A DNA stretch of 64,000 nucleotides from Mycolicibacterium neworleansense (GTDB lineage: Bacteria > Actinomycetota > Actinomycetes > Mycobacteriales > Mycobacteriaceae): positions 372,001 through 436,000 of the forward strand of contig NZ_CWKH01000001.1 in the NCBI RefSeq assembly GCF_001245615.1, given 5' to 3'. This document shows, piece after piece, positions 38,509-47,031 of the stretch. Position 1 is the first letter of the stretch. Each line of letters opens with the position of its first letter. Both the position numbers and the translations under genes were made by a program. The notes beneath the pieces are model-generated. The model saw only the letters and a list, made by a program, of their open reading frames with translations, was not told the DNA's origin and searched no databases.

Positions 38509-39483
38509 ATGCTGGCGCGCAATGCCGAGTCGTTGTATTGGATCGGACGGTATGTGGAACGGGCCGATGACACCGCTCGCATCCTCGATGTGACGGTGCA
38601 TCAGCTGTTGGAGGACTCCAGCGTCGACCCGGATGTCGCCTCGCGCACCCTGCTGCGGGTGCTCGGTATCGATCCGCCGGCGCGGCGCCTGGATGTGTGG
38701 TCGTTGACCGACATCGTGGCGTTCAGTCGTGACAGCGGCGGCAATTCGATCGTCGACTCGATATCGGCCGCACGGGAGAATGCCCGCGGTGCCCGGGAGG
38801 TCACCTCGACCGAGATCTGGGAGTGCCTCAACACCACCTACAACGCGCTGGCCGAGCGCGAGCGTGCGGCCAAACGTCTGGGCCCCCACGAGTTTCTGTC
38901 GTATGTCGAGGGGCGCGCGGCGATGTTCGCCGGGCTGGCCGATTCGACGTTGAGCCGCGACGACGGCTACCGGTTCATGGTGCTGGGCCGCGCCATCGAG
39001 CGGGTCGACATGACGGTGCGGCTGCTGCTGTCGCGGGTGGGGGACAGCGGGTCATCGCCGGCCTGGGTCACGTTGTTGCGCTCAGCGGGTGCCCACGACA
39101 CGTATCTGCGTACCTACCGCGGGGTGCTCGACGCCGGGCGGGTGGTCGAGTTCATGTTGCTGGACCGGCTGTTCCCGCGATCGATCTTCTATTCGTTGCG
39201 GTTGGCCGAGCACAGCCTCGACGAGTTGCTCAACCGGCCGCACAGCCGGCTGGGCGCCACCGCGGAGGCGCAGCGGCTGCTGGGCCGGGCCCGCAGCGAG
39301 CTGGAGTTCCTGCAGCCGGGCGCGGTGCTCGAATCCCTGGACGCCCGGCTGGCCGGGCTGCAGAAAACCTGCCGTGATGTCGGAGAAGCGTTGGCGTTGC
39401 AGTACTTCCACTCCGCACCGTGGGTGGCGTGGACCGATGCCGGGCACGGGGATGCGGTTGTGATCGAGGAAGGCGAGGTCTAG
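38509..39483 (+). CDS. Alpha-E domain-containing protein
   Basis: A 324-residue all-helical protein (DUF403). The N-terminus MLARNAESLYWIGRYVERADDTARILDV (first 28 residues) is the family signature with its glutamate/arginine pattern, and HEFLSYVEGRAAMFAGLADSTLSRDDGYRF follows near residue 125. Alpha-E proteins always travel with ATP-grasp and transglutaminase genes, as here, and probably act as a partner or glutamine-ligase-linked component. The stop codon directly abuts the transglutaminase ATG. Confidence 0.92.
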   Translation: MLARNAESLYWIGRYVERADDTARILDVTVHQLLEDSSVDPDVASRTLLRVLGIDPPARRLDVWSLTDIVAFSRDSGGNSIVDSISAARENARGAREVTSTEIWECLNTTYNALAERERAAKRLGPHEFLSYVEGRAAMFAGLADSTLSRDDGYRFMVLGRAIERVDMTVRLLLSRVGDSGSSPAWVTLLRSAGAHDTYLRTYRGVLDAGRVVEFMLLDRLFPRSIFYSLRLAEHSLDELLNRPHSRLGATAEAQRLLGRARSELEFLQPGAVLESLDARLAGLQKTCRDVGEALALQYFHSAPWVAWTDAGHGDAVVIEEGEV

Positions 39484-40323
39484 ATGTGGCGGCTACGGGT
39501 GGTGCACTCCACGGGATACGCCTACAAGTCGGCGGTGACCGCGTCCTTCAACGAGGCCCGGCTGACGCCGCGTTCTGATTCGCGGCAGAACGTGATCCTT
39601 AACCGGGTCGAGACCATTCCGGCCACCCGGTCCTATCGGTATGTCGACTACTGGGGCACGGCGGTCACGGCGTTCGATCTGCACGCCCCGCACACCGAGT
39701 TGGAGGTCTCGGCGTCGTCGGTGGTCGAGACGGAGCCCGCCGAGAAACCCGAGGAGTTGGTGGGCTGGGATGATCTGGGCTCGGAGGCCGTCGTCGACCG
39801 GTTCGACGAGGTGCTCAGTCCCACGCACTACACCCCGCGCAGCAGGCGCATCGCGCGCGTCGGGCGGCAGATCGCCAAGGACCACGACCCGTTCGAGGCG
39901 GTGACCGCGGTGGCGCAGTGGGTACGCAGTGAGCTGGAGTACGTGGCGGGCACCACCGGGGTGCACTCCTCGGGCCTGGACGCCCTGCGTGAGGGCAAAG
40001 GGGTATGCCAGGACTTCGCCCACCTGTCGCTGATCATGTTGCGGTCCATGGGAATTCCGGCCAGGTACGTGTCGGGTTATCTGCATCCGACCCGCGAGGC
40101 GGTGGTGGGGGACACGATCGACGGGCAGAGTCACGCCTGGATCCAGGCGTGGACCGGCGGCTGGTGGCACTACGACCCGACCAACGACAGCGAGATCACC
40201 GAGCAGTACGTCAGCGTCGGGGTGGGCCGGGACTACTCGGATGTGGCGCCGCTCAAGGGGATCTATTCGGGGGAGGGGTCGACAGACCTCGACGTGGTCG
40301 TGGAGGTCACCCGCCTGGCTTGA
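39484..40323 (+). CDS. Transglutaminase-like cysteine peptidase
   Basis: A 279-residue protein with an N-terminal beta domain (LRVVHSTGYAYKSAVTASFNEARLTPRS) and a transglutaminase core. The predicted triad is Cys175 (GVCQDFAHL), His217 (GQSHAWIQAW) and Asp231 (YDPTND). There is no signal peptide, so it acts in the cytoplasm on the product of the ATP-grasp/alpha-E pair, hydrolysing or transferring an isopeptide bond; this is inference from the conserved cassette. It ends 17 bases inside the convergent MarR gene. Confidence 0.92.
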   Translation: MWRLRVVHSTGYAYKSAVTASFNEARLTPRSDSRQNVILNRVETIPATRSYRYVDYWGTAVTAFDLHAPHTELEVSASSVVETEPAEKPEELVGWDDLGSEAVVDRFDEVLSPTHYTPRSRRIARVGRQIAKDHDPFEAVTAVAQWVRSELEYVAGTTGVHSSGLDALREGKGVCQDFAHLSLIMLRSMGIPARYVSGYLHPTREAVVGDTIDGQSHAWIQAWTGGWWHYDPTNDSEITEQYVSVGVGRDYSDVAPLKGIYSGEGSTDLDVVVEVTRLA

Positions 40324-40804
40324 CGCGGCCGGCGCCGGCGCGACCCAGGTTGCGGAAGCCGGGGTGCACGTGCGGCGTCAGCCCCTGCTGGTCGGCGACG
40401 ATCTGCAGCAGGGTGTGCAGGTCGTCGCGTTGTTTGGCGTCGAGCCCCGCGGTCATCCCTTCGTCATGCCGCCGCGCCAGCTCACCGATGCGGCGTAGCG
40501 CCTTTTTGCCTGCGGCGCTGAGGAACAACGCATGGAGACGGCGGTCGTCGGGGTTGCGGCGGCGCTCGACGTAGCCGCGGTCCTCCAGATCGTCGACGTA
40601 GCTGACGACGCGACTGGGCAGCAGGCTCAGTTGGGTGCTCAGAGACTGTTGGCTGAGCCCGGGCTGGGCGCCGATGGCGCGCAGGATGCCGGCGTGGGGC
40701 GGGGTGAGCTCGAGGGTTGCCATCTGCTCGGCGAACTGTGTCGCGGCCCGGTGGCCGAGTTGCGCCAAGAGAAATGCCACGGTGTCGGGCCGCCCGTTTT
40801 CCAC
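40307..40804 (-). CDS. MarR family transcriptional regulator
   Basis: A 165-residue winged-helix regulator. The DNA-recognition region is LSQQSLSTQLSLLPSRVVSYVDDLEDRGYVERR (about residues 50-82), and the wing follows as RNPDDRRLHALFLSAAG. GTG 40804 lies six bases after a minus-strand -10 box (TACGGT, 40811-40816), so it is probably leaderless. It is divergent from a membrane-protein gene whose promoter contains a palindrome suited to a MarR dimer. Ligand unknown. Confidence 0.9.
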   Translation of the reverse strand: MENGRPDTVAFLLAQLGHRAATQFAEQMATLELTPPHAGILRAIGAQPGLSQQSLSTQLSLLPSRVVSYVDDLEDRGYVERRRNPDDRRLHALFLSAAGKKALRRIGELARRHDEGMTAGLDAKQRDDLHTLLQIVADQQGLTPHVHPGFRNLGRAGAGRVKPGG

Positions 40805-40810
40805 GGTAGG

Positions 40811-40816
40811 ACCGTA
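40811..40816 (-). promoter_or_regulatory. Predicted -10 box of the MarR gene (leaderless)
   Basis: TACGGT on the minus strand is separated by six bases from the GTG at 40804. Confidence 0.4.
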
Positions 40817-40877
40817 TCACGATGAAATCGTTCAAAAGAAAAAACATTCACCCGTTGAGTTCGCCGCTGTGCGCGCA

Positions 40878-40899
40878 TATCGTTCAAACTATGAATGAT
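40878..40899. promoter_or_regulatory. Operator-like palindrome overlapping the -10 box and start of the membrane-protein gene
   Basis: ATCGTTCA-AACTA-TGAATGAT (40879-40899) matches at seven of eight positions per arm. It contains the -10 box TATCGT (40878-40883) and the ATG at 40891, seven bases after the box. A second ATCGTTCAAA copy lies upstream at about 40827, nearer the MarR promoter. Confidence 0.5.
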
Positions 40900-41598
40900 T
40901 CAACGAGAGATCGAATCCGAACGGCTCGCCCGACCGGACGGCAGGGCGGACCGCCCCTGGCCCCGGTGGCGGCGGTATCCCTGGCGCTGCTGCTGGCCGG
41001 CCTTGCCGTCGGGGTCGCACTCGGTGGGTTGATGCCGCTGCCGTACGGCAAGGCGGCCGCCGTCATTCGGTACATCCATGACAACCACGGCGCGGTGCAG
41101 GCCAGTGCGGTGGGCACGTTCGCCGCATCGGTGCCGCTGGCGATCTACGCCGCGACCGTGAGCACCCGGTTACGACAACTCGGGGTGACCGCGCCCGGCG
41201 CCACGATCGCCCTGGCCGGCGGCATCCTGGCGGCCGGCTCGCTTGCGTTGTCCGGGTTGATCTGCTGGACGATGTCCAGGGCTGAAGTGGTGATCGATGA
41301 CGGTCTCATCCGTGCGCTGTACTACCTGGTGTTCCTCACCGGCGGAGTCGGACACATCGTCGCGCTCGGATTGCTGCTTGCCGGGATCGCGGTACCCAGC
41401 CTCATCCTCGGCCTGTTGCCGCGGCCCGTGGCCTGGACCGGACTGCTGATCGCCGCGCTGGCCGAGCTGGCCACGCTGGTGTTGATCTGGCCGGAGTCGT
41501 CGGTGATCCTGCCGATCGCGCGGTTCACCGGACTCATCTGGCTCATCGTGGCCGGCGCACTCCTGCCGGCGCGCCGGCCCGATCGGAGCCGCACATGA
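40891..41598 (+). CDS. Six-TM membrane protein (DUF4386-like)
   Basis: A 235-residue integral membrane protein with about six hydrophobic segments, beginning with AAVSLALLLAGLAVGVALGG after a basic 30-residue N-terminus. It resembles DUF4386-type membrane proteins but the match is from general character, so the family name is tentative. ATG 40891 is probably leaderless. Its stop overlaps the next start (ATGA), joining it to the F420-type oxidoreductase in a two-gene operon likely controlled by the divergent MarR regulator. No transport or enzymatic motif is visible. Confidence 0.75.
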   Translation: MNDSTRDRIRTARPTGRQGGPPLAPVAAVSLALLLAGLAVGVALGGLMPLPYGKAAAVIRYIHDNHGAVQASAVGTFAASVPLAIYAATVSTRLRQLGVTAPGATIALAGGILAAGSLALSGLICWTMSRAEVVIDDGLIRALYYLVFLTGGVGHIVALGLLLAGIAVPSLILGLLPRPVAWTGLLIAALAELATLVLIWPESSVILPIARFTGLIWLIVAGALLPARRPDRSRT

Positions 41599-42476
41599 AG
41601 CTCAGTGTGAGTGTGACGAACTATTCGTGGCCGGAACCGATCCATGAGCGGTTGGCCTCGCTGGCGTCCCGCCTCGACGGCACCGCCGTCGACACCGTGT
41701 GGGTGGCCGATCACCTCGTGCAGGCCGATCCCGCCAGTTCGACCGACGAACCGATGCTGGAGGCGTACACCGCGCTCGGGTACCTCGCCGCGACGACGAG
41801 CCGGATCCGGCTGGGCACCATGGTCACTGCCGCCACCATCCGCGCACCCGCGCTGCTGATCAAGGGGGTGACGACGCTCGACGTGCTGTCCAACGGCCGG
41901 GCCTGGCTCGGACTCGGCGCGGGCTACAACGCGGCCGAGGCGACCGCGATGGGATTGTTCCTGCCGGGTACCGCGGAACGCTTCGAGCGGATGACCGAGC
42001 TGCTGCAGCTGGCCCACCACATGTGGCGCGGTGACGAATCTGCCTTCCTGGGACAACATCTGACAGCGCAGCAGCCCATCTGCAGTCCCCGTCCGGTGAC
42101 GATGCCGCACCCTCCGGTGCTGATCGGCGGCACCGGTGAGCGCCGCACTCTGCGTCTCGTCGCGCAGTACGGCGATGCCTGCAACCTCTTCGACATTCCC
42201 GACGGCGGCCGAGCCCTCCGTCGTCAGCTCGAGGTACTGGACCGGCACTGCGCGGAGGTGGGGCGGCCGGCCGAAGCGGTGCACCGCACGGTCACCACCG
42301 CCCTCGAACCCGGTGAATCGGTCGCACAGCTGGTTCAGCGCTGCCGGGCGCTCGCCGAGCTGGGCCTGCAGCACGTCGTACTGATCACCCGCGGACGCCC
42401 CTGGGCCGGTGCGGATCTGGACGTCGCGGCCGGGGCAGCCGATCAGCTGCGCGAGCGGGCGCACACTCCGGGGTGA
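41595..42476 (+). CDS. LLM-class F420-dependent oxidoreductase
   Basis: A 293-residue luciferase-fold enzyme. [15 protein letters not shown] (near residue 34), [23 protein letters not shown] and [20 protein letters not shown] are the signatures of mycobacterial F420-dependent reductases. It would use F420H2 or a flavin to reduce an unknown substrate in the cytoplasm. The ATG overlaps the stop of the membrane-protein gene, so both are under the MarR-linked promoter. The 3' end overlaps the convergent metallo-beta-lactamase-fold gene by 34 bases. Confidence 0.88.
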   Translation: MKLSVSVTNYSWPEPIHERLASLASRLDGTAVDTVWVADHLVQADPASSTDEPMLEAYTALGYLAATTSRIRLGTMVTAATIRAPALLIKGVTTLDVLSNGRAWLGLGAGYNAAEATAMGLFLPGTAERFERMTELLQLAHHMWRGDESAFLGQHLTAQQPICSPRPVTMPHPPVLIGGTGERRTLRLVAQYGDACNLFDIPDGGRALRRQLEVLDRHCAEVGRPAEAVHRTVTTALEPGESVAQLVQRCRALAELGLQHVVLITRGRPWAGADLDVAAGAADQLRERAHTPG

Positions 42477-43303
42477 ACCTCGACCCGGTGCAGGTCGTCG
42501 CCGAGTTCGATCTGGCGGTCGAATACCGCGGCGGCCAGCTCGCGCCAATCGTCCTCGGTGCCCGCCGCGATACCGGGCACGTAGTGGGTCAGGATCAGGA
42601 TCCCCACCCCGGCGCGGGTGGCGGTGGCCGCCGCCTCCTGCACCGAGGAGTGATAATCGCAGATGTCCCGGATCCTTTGCTGCGGAAGAAGTTCGATCAG
42701 GTCCTTGCGGATCACCGTGTGCACCAGGGCTCCTGCTCCGGCGGTCAGGGCATCCAGACTGGGGCATGGCACCGTATCGCCGGCCACCACCACCGACGCC
42801 CCGGCGTGTTCGATCCGGAAGGCGATGGTCGGCGTCACCGGCCGGTGATCGGTAGGGGCGACCCGGACCTGCACGCCGCCGTGATCCCACACCACCGCGT
42901 CGGTGTATTCGTGGACCTCCACCCGCGGCGGACCGGTGAGGTCGGCGTGGTGGGCGATGCGGTAGCCGATGTCGTGTCCGAACGCGCCCAACATGGCCTC
43001 GACCACCTGAGCGGTGCCGGGCGGGCCGATGATCGGCAGGGGCGGTGCGTCCGGGGTGAAGCTGCTCACCCAGCGGGTGATGATCACGTCGCCAAGGTCG
43101 ACGATGTGATCGCTGTGCAGGTGGGTGAGCAGTAGCGCGCTGAGTTGGTTGGCTCCCGCGCCGGCCCCGGCCAGCCGCTGCAGCACGCCCCGGCCGCAGT
43201 CGATCAGGAACATCTGGTCGCCCGCGCGGGCCAGGGTCGACGGTCCGGCCCGCTGCGGGTCGGGGATCGGGCTACCGGTGCCGAGCAGCGTGACCTCGAT
43301 CAT
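42443..43303 (-). CDS. Metallo-beta-lactamase fold protein (RNase Z-like)
   Basis: A 286-residue metallohydrolase. The metal-binding motif HLHSDH is at residues 61-66 in [15 protein letters not shown], with later ligands in [13 protein letters not shown] and ILTHYVPG. The N-terminus [16 protein letters not shown] resembles tRNase Z and arylsulfatase-like enzymes. By recalled synteny it corresponds to Rv2407, which is sometimes called a ribonuclease Z-like protein. The exosite for tRNA is not obvious, so the activity is left open. It is divergent from the CBS gene. Confidence 0.88.
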   Translation of the reverse strand: MIEVTLLGTGSPIPDPQRAGPSTLARAGDQMFLIDCGRGVLQRLAGAGAGANQLSALLLTHLHSDHIVDLGDVIITRWVSSFTPDAPPLPIIGPPGTAQVVEAMLGAFGHDIGYRIAHHADLTGPPRVEVHEYTDAVVWDHGGVQVRVAPTDHRPVTPTIAFRIEHAGASVVVAGDTVPCPSLDALTAGAGALVHTVIRKDLIELLPQQRIRDICDYHSSVQEAAATATRAGVGILILTHYVPGIAAGTEDDWRELAAAVFDRQIELGDDLHRVEVHPGVCARSRS

Positions 43304-43370
43304 GTGCTCATTCCTACCCGTCCCGGCCCAATCAGGCGTGGCTTCTTTCTTACTGACGAAGACCGACCTA

Positions 43371-43376
43371 GCCTGG
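43371..43376 (+). promoter_or_regulatory. Candidate -10 box of the CBS-domain gene
   Basis: TAGCCT precedes the CBS gene and would give a leader of roughly 25 bases containing CGGAGG just before the ATG at 43407. No clear -35 is visible. Confidence 0.35.
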
Positions 43377-43406
43377 TGTGAGGTGGATCACGATCGGAGG
43401 CTGCCG

Positions 43407-43838
43407 ATGCGAATCGCGGACGTGCTGAAAAACAAGGGCACGGCGGTGGTGACGATTTCGCCGGAGACCACGGTGACCGAACTGTTGGCCGGGCTCACCG
43501 AGCTCAACATCGGTGCCATGGTGGTGATGGGTCCCGGTGGGCTGGCCGGCATCGTCTCGGAACGTGACGTGGTGCGCAAGCTGCACGAGCGGGGCAGCAG
43601 CCTGCTGGCTCAGCCGGTGTCGGAGATCATGACCACGGTGGTGGCGACATGTACTCCACGCGACACCGTCGACCACCTGAGTGCGCTGATGACCGAGAAC
43701 CGGGTGCGTCATATCCCCGTGCTCGACGGTGGCCGGCTGGCCGGCATCGTCAGCATCGGCGACATCGTCAAGACCCGGATGGAAGAGCTCGAGGCCGAGC
43801 AGGAACAGCTACAGGCCTACATCACGCAGAGCCGTTGA
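43407..43838 (+). CDS. CBS domain-containing protein
   Basis: A 143-residue protein made of two CBS motifs: residues 1-60 (MRIADVLKNKGTAVVTISPE, then GLAGIVSERDVVRKL) and 72-130 (PVSEIMTTVVATCTPRDTVD, then GRLAGIVSIGDIVKTRM). Such stand-alone pairs bind adenosine nucleotides and report energy state to partner proteins. The start ATG is supported by CGGAGG upstream. Recalled synteny: Rv2406c, next to the metallo-beta-lactamase-fold gene. Partner unknown. Confidence 0.92.
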   Translation: MRIADVLKNKGTAVVTISPETTVTELLAGLTELNIGAMVVMGPGGLAGIVSERDVVRKLHERGSSLLAQPVSEIMTTVVATCTPRDTVDHLSALMTENRVRHIPVLDGGRLAGIVSIGDIVKTRMEELEAEQEQLQAYITQSR

Positions 43839-43854
43839 TCCGCCGACACCGTAG

Positions 43855-44481
43855 TTGTGCGATGGTGGGCGGGTGGCTGCCGTGGATGTGCGTCCCCCGA
43901 ACAAGTCCGACGTGAAGCGGCTCGCCGCAGTCCTGGGCCGGGCGTTTTACGAGGACCCCGTGATGTCGTGGATCCTGGCCGACGAGGGCCGCCGTGCCAG
44001 GGGGCTGCCGCGGTTGTTCGCCGCGATCACACGCCACCATTTTCTCGCCGGCGGCGGTGCCGAGGTGGCCGGCCGTGACGGCGAGATCGGCGCAGCCGCA
44101 CTGTGGGACGGGCCTGGGCGCTGGAAGCAGACTCCCGGTGAGGAACTGCGGATGCTGCCCACCATGGTGCTGGCGTTCGGCCGTGACCTGCCACGCGGCC
44201 AGCGAGTCGTCGAGCTGATGAAAGAACATCACCCGGAGGAGCCGCACTGGTATTTGGCCGTGATCGGCAGCGACCCCACGGTGCGCGGCGGCGGTTTCGG
44301 GCATGCCCTGATGCAATCGCGCCTGGATCGGGTGGACGCCGAACACGCGCCGGCCTACCTGGAGTCGAGCAACCCCGCCAACGTCCCCTATTACATGCGG
44401 TTCGGTTTCGAGGTCACCGGAGAGATCGTGCTGCCCGAGGGCGGCCCGGTGATGACCGCGATGTGGCGCCGGCCGCGCTGA
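43855..44481 (+). CDS. GNAT family N-acetyltransferase
   Basis: A protein of up to 208 residues with one GNAT domain. The acetyl-CoA loop is DPTVRGGGFGHALMQ near residue 142 (a variant of RxxGxG/A), and the C-terminal ESSNPANVPYYMRFGFEVTGE is typical. It starts 16 bases after the CBS gene. The GTG at 43855 gives the longest form; a GTG at 43873 would give an N-terminus starting at AAVDVRPPNKSDV and is equally plausible. Substrate unknown; similar actinobacterial proteins acetylate small amines. Confidence 0.85.
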   Translation: MCDGGRVAAVDVRPPNKSDVKRLAAVLGRAFYEDPVMSWILADEGRRARGLPRLFAAITRHHFLAGGGAEVAGRDGEIGAAALWDGPGRWKQTPGEELRMLPTMVLAFGRDLPRGQRVVELMKEHHPEEPHWYLAVIGSDPTVRGGGFGHALMQSRLDRVDAEHAPAYLESSNPANVPYYMRFGFEVTGEIVLPEGGPVMTAMWRRPR

Positions 44482-44493
44482 TCCCTTCGCCGG

Positions 44494-44742
44494 CTACCCG
44501 AATACGCCGGACATCTTCATGATCAGCAGCACGCCGACGGCGACGAACACCGCGATCAGCAGCACCAGCCCGATGATCGCGGTCACCGACGTAGGGGTGT
44601 ACCGGTGCCTGGGTCGCGGTTCGGGTTCGCCCAGGCCCGAGGTCTGCGCCGAGTCCGGTGGGGTGGCGCCAGGAGCGACGCCGCCGCCGGGTTCCAGATC
44701 AGGTGTCTTGCCCGGGTCGGGGTCGGGTGGTAGCGCGGTCAT
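44494..44742 (-). CDS. Small single-TM protein (DUF6480-like)
   Basis: An 82-residue protein with a polar, proline-rich N-terminus (MTALPPDPDPGKTPDLEPGG) and one C-terminal membrane helix (SVTAIIGLVLLIAVFVAVGVLLIM), which suggests a tail-anchored topology. The N-terminal pattern matches the small actinobacterial DUF6480 proteins. ATG 44742 is chosen because homologous proteins begin at MTALPPDPD; a GTG seven codons upstream is possible. It lies convergent with the acetyltransferase gene and divergent from the riboswitch operon. Function unknown. Confidence 0.7.
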   Translation of the reverse strand: MTALPPDPDPGKTPDLEPGGGVAPGATPPDSAQTSGLGEPEPRPRHRYTPTSVTAIIGLVLLIAVFVAVGVLLIMKMSGVFG

Positions 44743-44818
44743 GGCGTAGGAGTGCCCGCTCACGCCGATTTAATGCATCGGCCGGCCCGTCACGCGCGCA
44801 ATCACGCAACCTCGTGGC

Positions 44819-44935
44819 TGTTACAGTGCGAGGGCCGACCAGCAGGGGAATCCGGTGAAAGGCCGGAACTGACGCGCAACGGTGTGAGGCATTGCCTCGA
44901 GTCCGATCACCTGCGGCCGGCGATGACCGTTGACG
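44819..44935 (+). promoter_or_regulatory. Cobalamin riboswitch
   Basis: The conserved core elements occur in order: GGGGAATCCGGTGAAA (44844-44860), CCGGAACTGACGCGCAACGG in line with the ACTGxCGCGCAACxG segment, and the B12 box AGTCCGATCACCTGCGG (about 44900-44916). A TACAGT -10 box (44822-44827) would start the transcript near 44834. The 5' boundary is approximate. It precedes an ABC importer operon, so adenosylcobalamin would lower expression. Confidence 0.9.
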
Positions 44936-44974
44936 GCTCCGCGACTGGGCCCTGGATCAAAGGAAGTCTTGGCC

Positions 44975-46012
44975 GTGCGTGCACCCACCGCACTGTTGTC
45001 CCTGTTGGCTGTGACGTTGTCGCTCATGATGGCGTGTGGGCATCCAGATTCTGCCGCGGGCCACCCCGCGGCCAATGAGGCGGCGGGCCCGACCAGCTAT
45101 CCGCTCACCATCGAAAACTGCGGTTCGGCCGTCACTTTCGACGGACCGCCGCGGCGGGCGGTGTCGCTTTACCAGTCCTCTACCGAGGTCCTGCTGGCGC
45201 TGGGTCTGGCCGATCGGATGGTCGGCACCTCGACCTGGTTTGATCCGGTGCTGCCCGAACTCGCTGCCGACAACGCCACCGTGCCCCGTCTGGCCGACAA
45301 CGACCCGGGACTGGAGACGGTGCTTGCCGTCGAGCCGGACCTGGTGACCTCGGCCAGCACTCACACCTTCACGGCGGCGGTGGTCGCCGAGCGGAGTCGG
45401 TTCACCCAGTTGGGTATCCCGACATATCAGTCGCCTTCGGTGTGCAGCGGGGCGAGAATCGACGGTGAGACCGTCACCCGCACTGAACCGTTGGCCCTCG
45501 ACACACTGTTTCGGGAGATCAGGGAGCTGGCCCAGATTTTCGATGTGCAGGAGCGCGGCCGGGACCTGATCGCCCGGCTCACCCGTCGGTTGGAGGACAC
45601 CCCGTCGATCACCGAGCCGACTACCAGCGTCGCGTTCTGGTTCTCGGGGTTGCGGACGCCGTATCTGGCCGGCTGCTGCTCAGCGCCCGGGTTGTACGCC
45701 ACCCAACTCGGTGTCACCAATGTCTTCTCCGATACCCGCGAAGACTGGCCGGAGGTCAGCTGGGAGGCGCTGGCCGACCGCGACCCCGATGTCCTGGTGC
45801 TGGCCGACCTCAACCGAAGGCGCGTCGACGGTGATGCGCTGGATGCGAAAGTGAAGTTCCTGGAATCGAATCCGGTCACCAGAAACATGTCCGCGGTGCG
45901 CGATCGGCGCTATGTCGTACTGGCCGGGTCCGAACTCGATCCCGGTATCCGTGAGATCGACGCCCTGGAGAAGCTGGCCGCTGGTTTCAGGGCGTTCGGG
46001 CTGGCCCGATGA
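44975..46012 (+). CDS. ABC transporter substrate-binding lipoprotein (cobalamin/iron-siderophore type), first copy
   Basis: A 345-residue exported lipoprotein with a signal sequence (LLSLLAVTLSLMMAC) and lipobox cysteine near residue 20. The periplasmic-binding fold of the BtuF/FhuD type is shown by PPRRAVSLYQSSTEVLLALGLADRMVG and the C-terminal DRDPDVLVLADLNRR. A Cys-Cys pair (YLAGCCSAPG) lies near residue 235. Start GTG 44975 is preferred to TTG 44969 for its spacing from AAAGGAAG. Being directly behind a cobalamin riboswitch and in an operon with FecCD and ATPase genes, it likely binds cobalamin or a related corrinoid. The next gene is a paralogue overlapping by ATGA. Confidence 0.88.
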   Translation: MRAPTALLSLLAVTLSLMMACGHPDSAAGHPAANEAAGPTSYPLTIENCGSAVTFDGPPRRAVSLYQSSTEVLLALGLADRMVGTSTWFDPVLPELAADNATVPRLADNDPGLETVLAVEPDLVTSASTHTFTAAVVAERSRFTQLGIPTYQSPSVCSGARIDGETVTRTEPLALDTLFREIRELAQIFDVQERGRDLIARLTRRLEDTPSITEPTTSVAFWFSGLRTPYLAGCCSAPGLYATQLGVTNVFSDTREDWPEVSWEALADRDPDVLVLADLNRRRVDGDALDAKVKFLESNPVTRNMSAVRDRRYVVLAGSELDPGIREIDALEKLAAGFRAFGLAR

Positions 46013-47031
46013 AGGGCGGGGCCCGGTTGGTCGCCGGCGCGCTCAGTGTCACGGTGTTGGCTGGATGCGCCCAGACCACCGGCCCGGCCGCGGCTCCCGG
46101 GGCGACGCCCGGATATCCACTGACGGTGCAGAATTGCGGCCGACAGGTGGTGGTCGACGCGCCACCGCGGCGCGCGGTCTCGCTGAACCAGGGTTCCACC
46201 GAGATACTGCTCTCGCTGGGCCTGGCGGACCGGATGGTCGGCACGGCGACGTGGACTGACCCGGTCCGCACCGGCCTCGAGGCCGAGAATGCGCGGGTGC
46301 CAAGGCTTGCGGTGAACAAGCCGTCGCTGGAGACGGTGCTCGACACCGCTCCCGACTTCGTGTCGGCCTCTTTCGGCGGCACCCTGGGGCCTGGCGGCGT
46401 CGCCGACCGCGACCAGTTCGCGAAGCTGGGCGTACCGACATATCTGGCGCCCAGCGACTGCGAAGGCAAGACCTCGGTCAACGGTGACGGCGCACGCAGC
46501 GCACCGTTCACGATGGCGGCGATCTACACCGAAATCCGGGATCTCGCCAGTATTTTCGGTGTCCCCGATCGTGGTGAACGCCTCATCGCGCAGTTGCGGC
46601 AACGGATGGGATCGGTTGCTGAAGCCCCCGCCGAGATCGACATGGCGTTCTGGTTCTCCGACGTTCGCGCGCCCTATTTTGCCGGCTGCTGCGGATCACC
46701 CGGGGCGATCGCCGGTGCCGTCGGGGCGCGCAACGTGTTCGCCGACACCACCGATGAATGGCCGCAGGTGAGTTGGGAGAGCGTGGCCGACCGCGACCCC
46801 GATGTGCTGGTGCTGGGCGACCTGAGCCGCCGCACGATCAACGGTGACGCACTGGAGACGAAAGTCGATTTCCTGGAATCGAATCCGCTCACCCGGGGGC
46901 TGACCGCCGTCCGGCACCGTCGCTACATCGTGGTGAACGGCGCCGATCTCAACCCGTCGATACGCACCGTGGATGGCGCCGAGAAAGTGGCGAAGGGCTT
47001 GGCCGAACTCGGTTTCGGCGCGGCGCCGTGA
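46009..47031 (+). CDS. ABC transporter substrate-binding lipoprotein, second copy
   Basis: A 340-residue paralogue of the preceding lipoprotein, with lipobox VTVLAGC (Cys20) and the same landmarks: PPRRAVSLNQGSTEILLSLGLADRMVG, the Cys-Cys pair YFAGCCGSPG, and DRDPDVLVLGDLSRR. Both are collinear over their whole length, so this is a tandem duplication that has diverged. Start ATG overlaps the first copy's stop and its own stop overlaps the permease start (GTGA), so all are translated from one mRNA. It may differ in ligand preference, for example for other corrinoids. Confidence 0.88.
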   Translation: MKGGARLVAGALSVTVLAGCAQTTGPAAAPGATPGYPLTVQNCGRQVVVDAPPRRAVSLNQGSTEILLSLGLADRMVGTATWTDPVRTGLEAENARVPRLAVNKPSLETVLDTAPDFVSASFGGTLGPGGVADRDQFAKLGVPTYLAPSDCEGKTSVNGDGARSAPFTMAAIYTEIRDLASIFGVPDRGERLIAQLRQRMGSVAEAPAEIDMAFWFSDVRAPYFAGCCGSPGAIAGAVGARNVFADTTDEWPQVSWESVADRDPDVLVLGDLSRRTINGDALETKVDFLESNPLTRGLTAVRHRRYIVVNGADLNPSIRTVDGAEKVAKGLAELGFGAAP

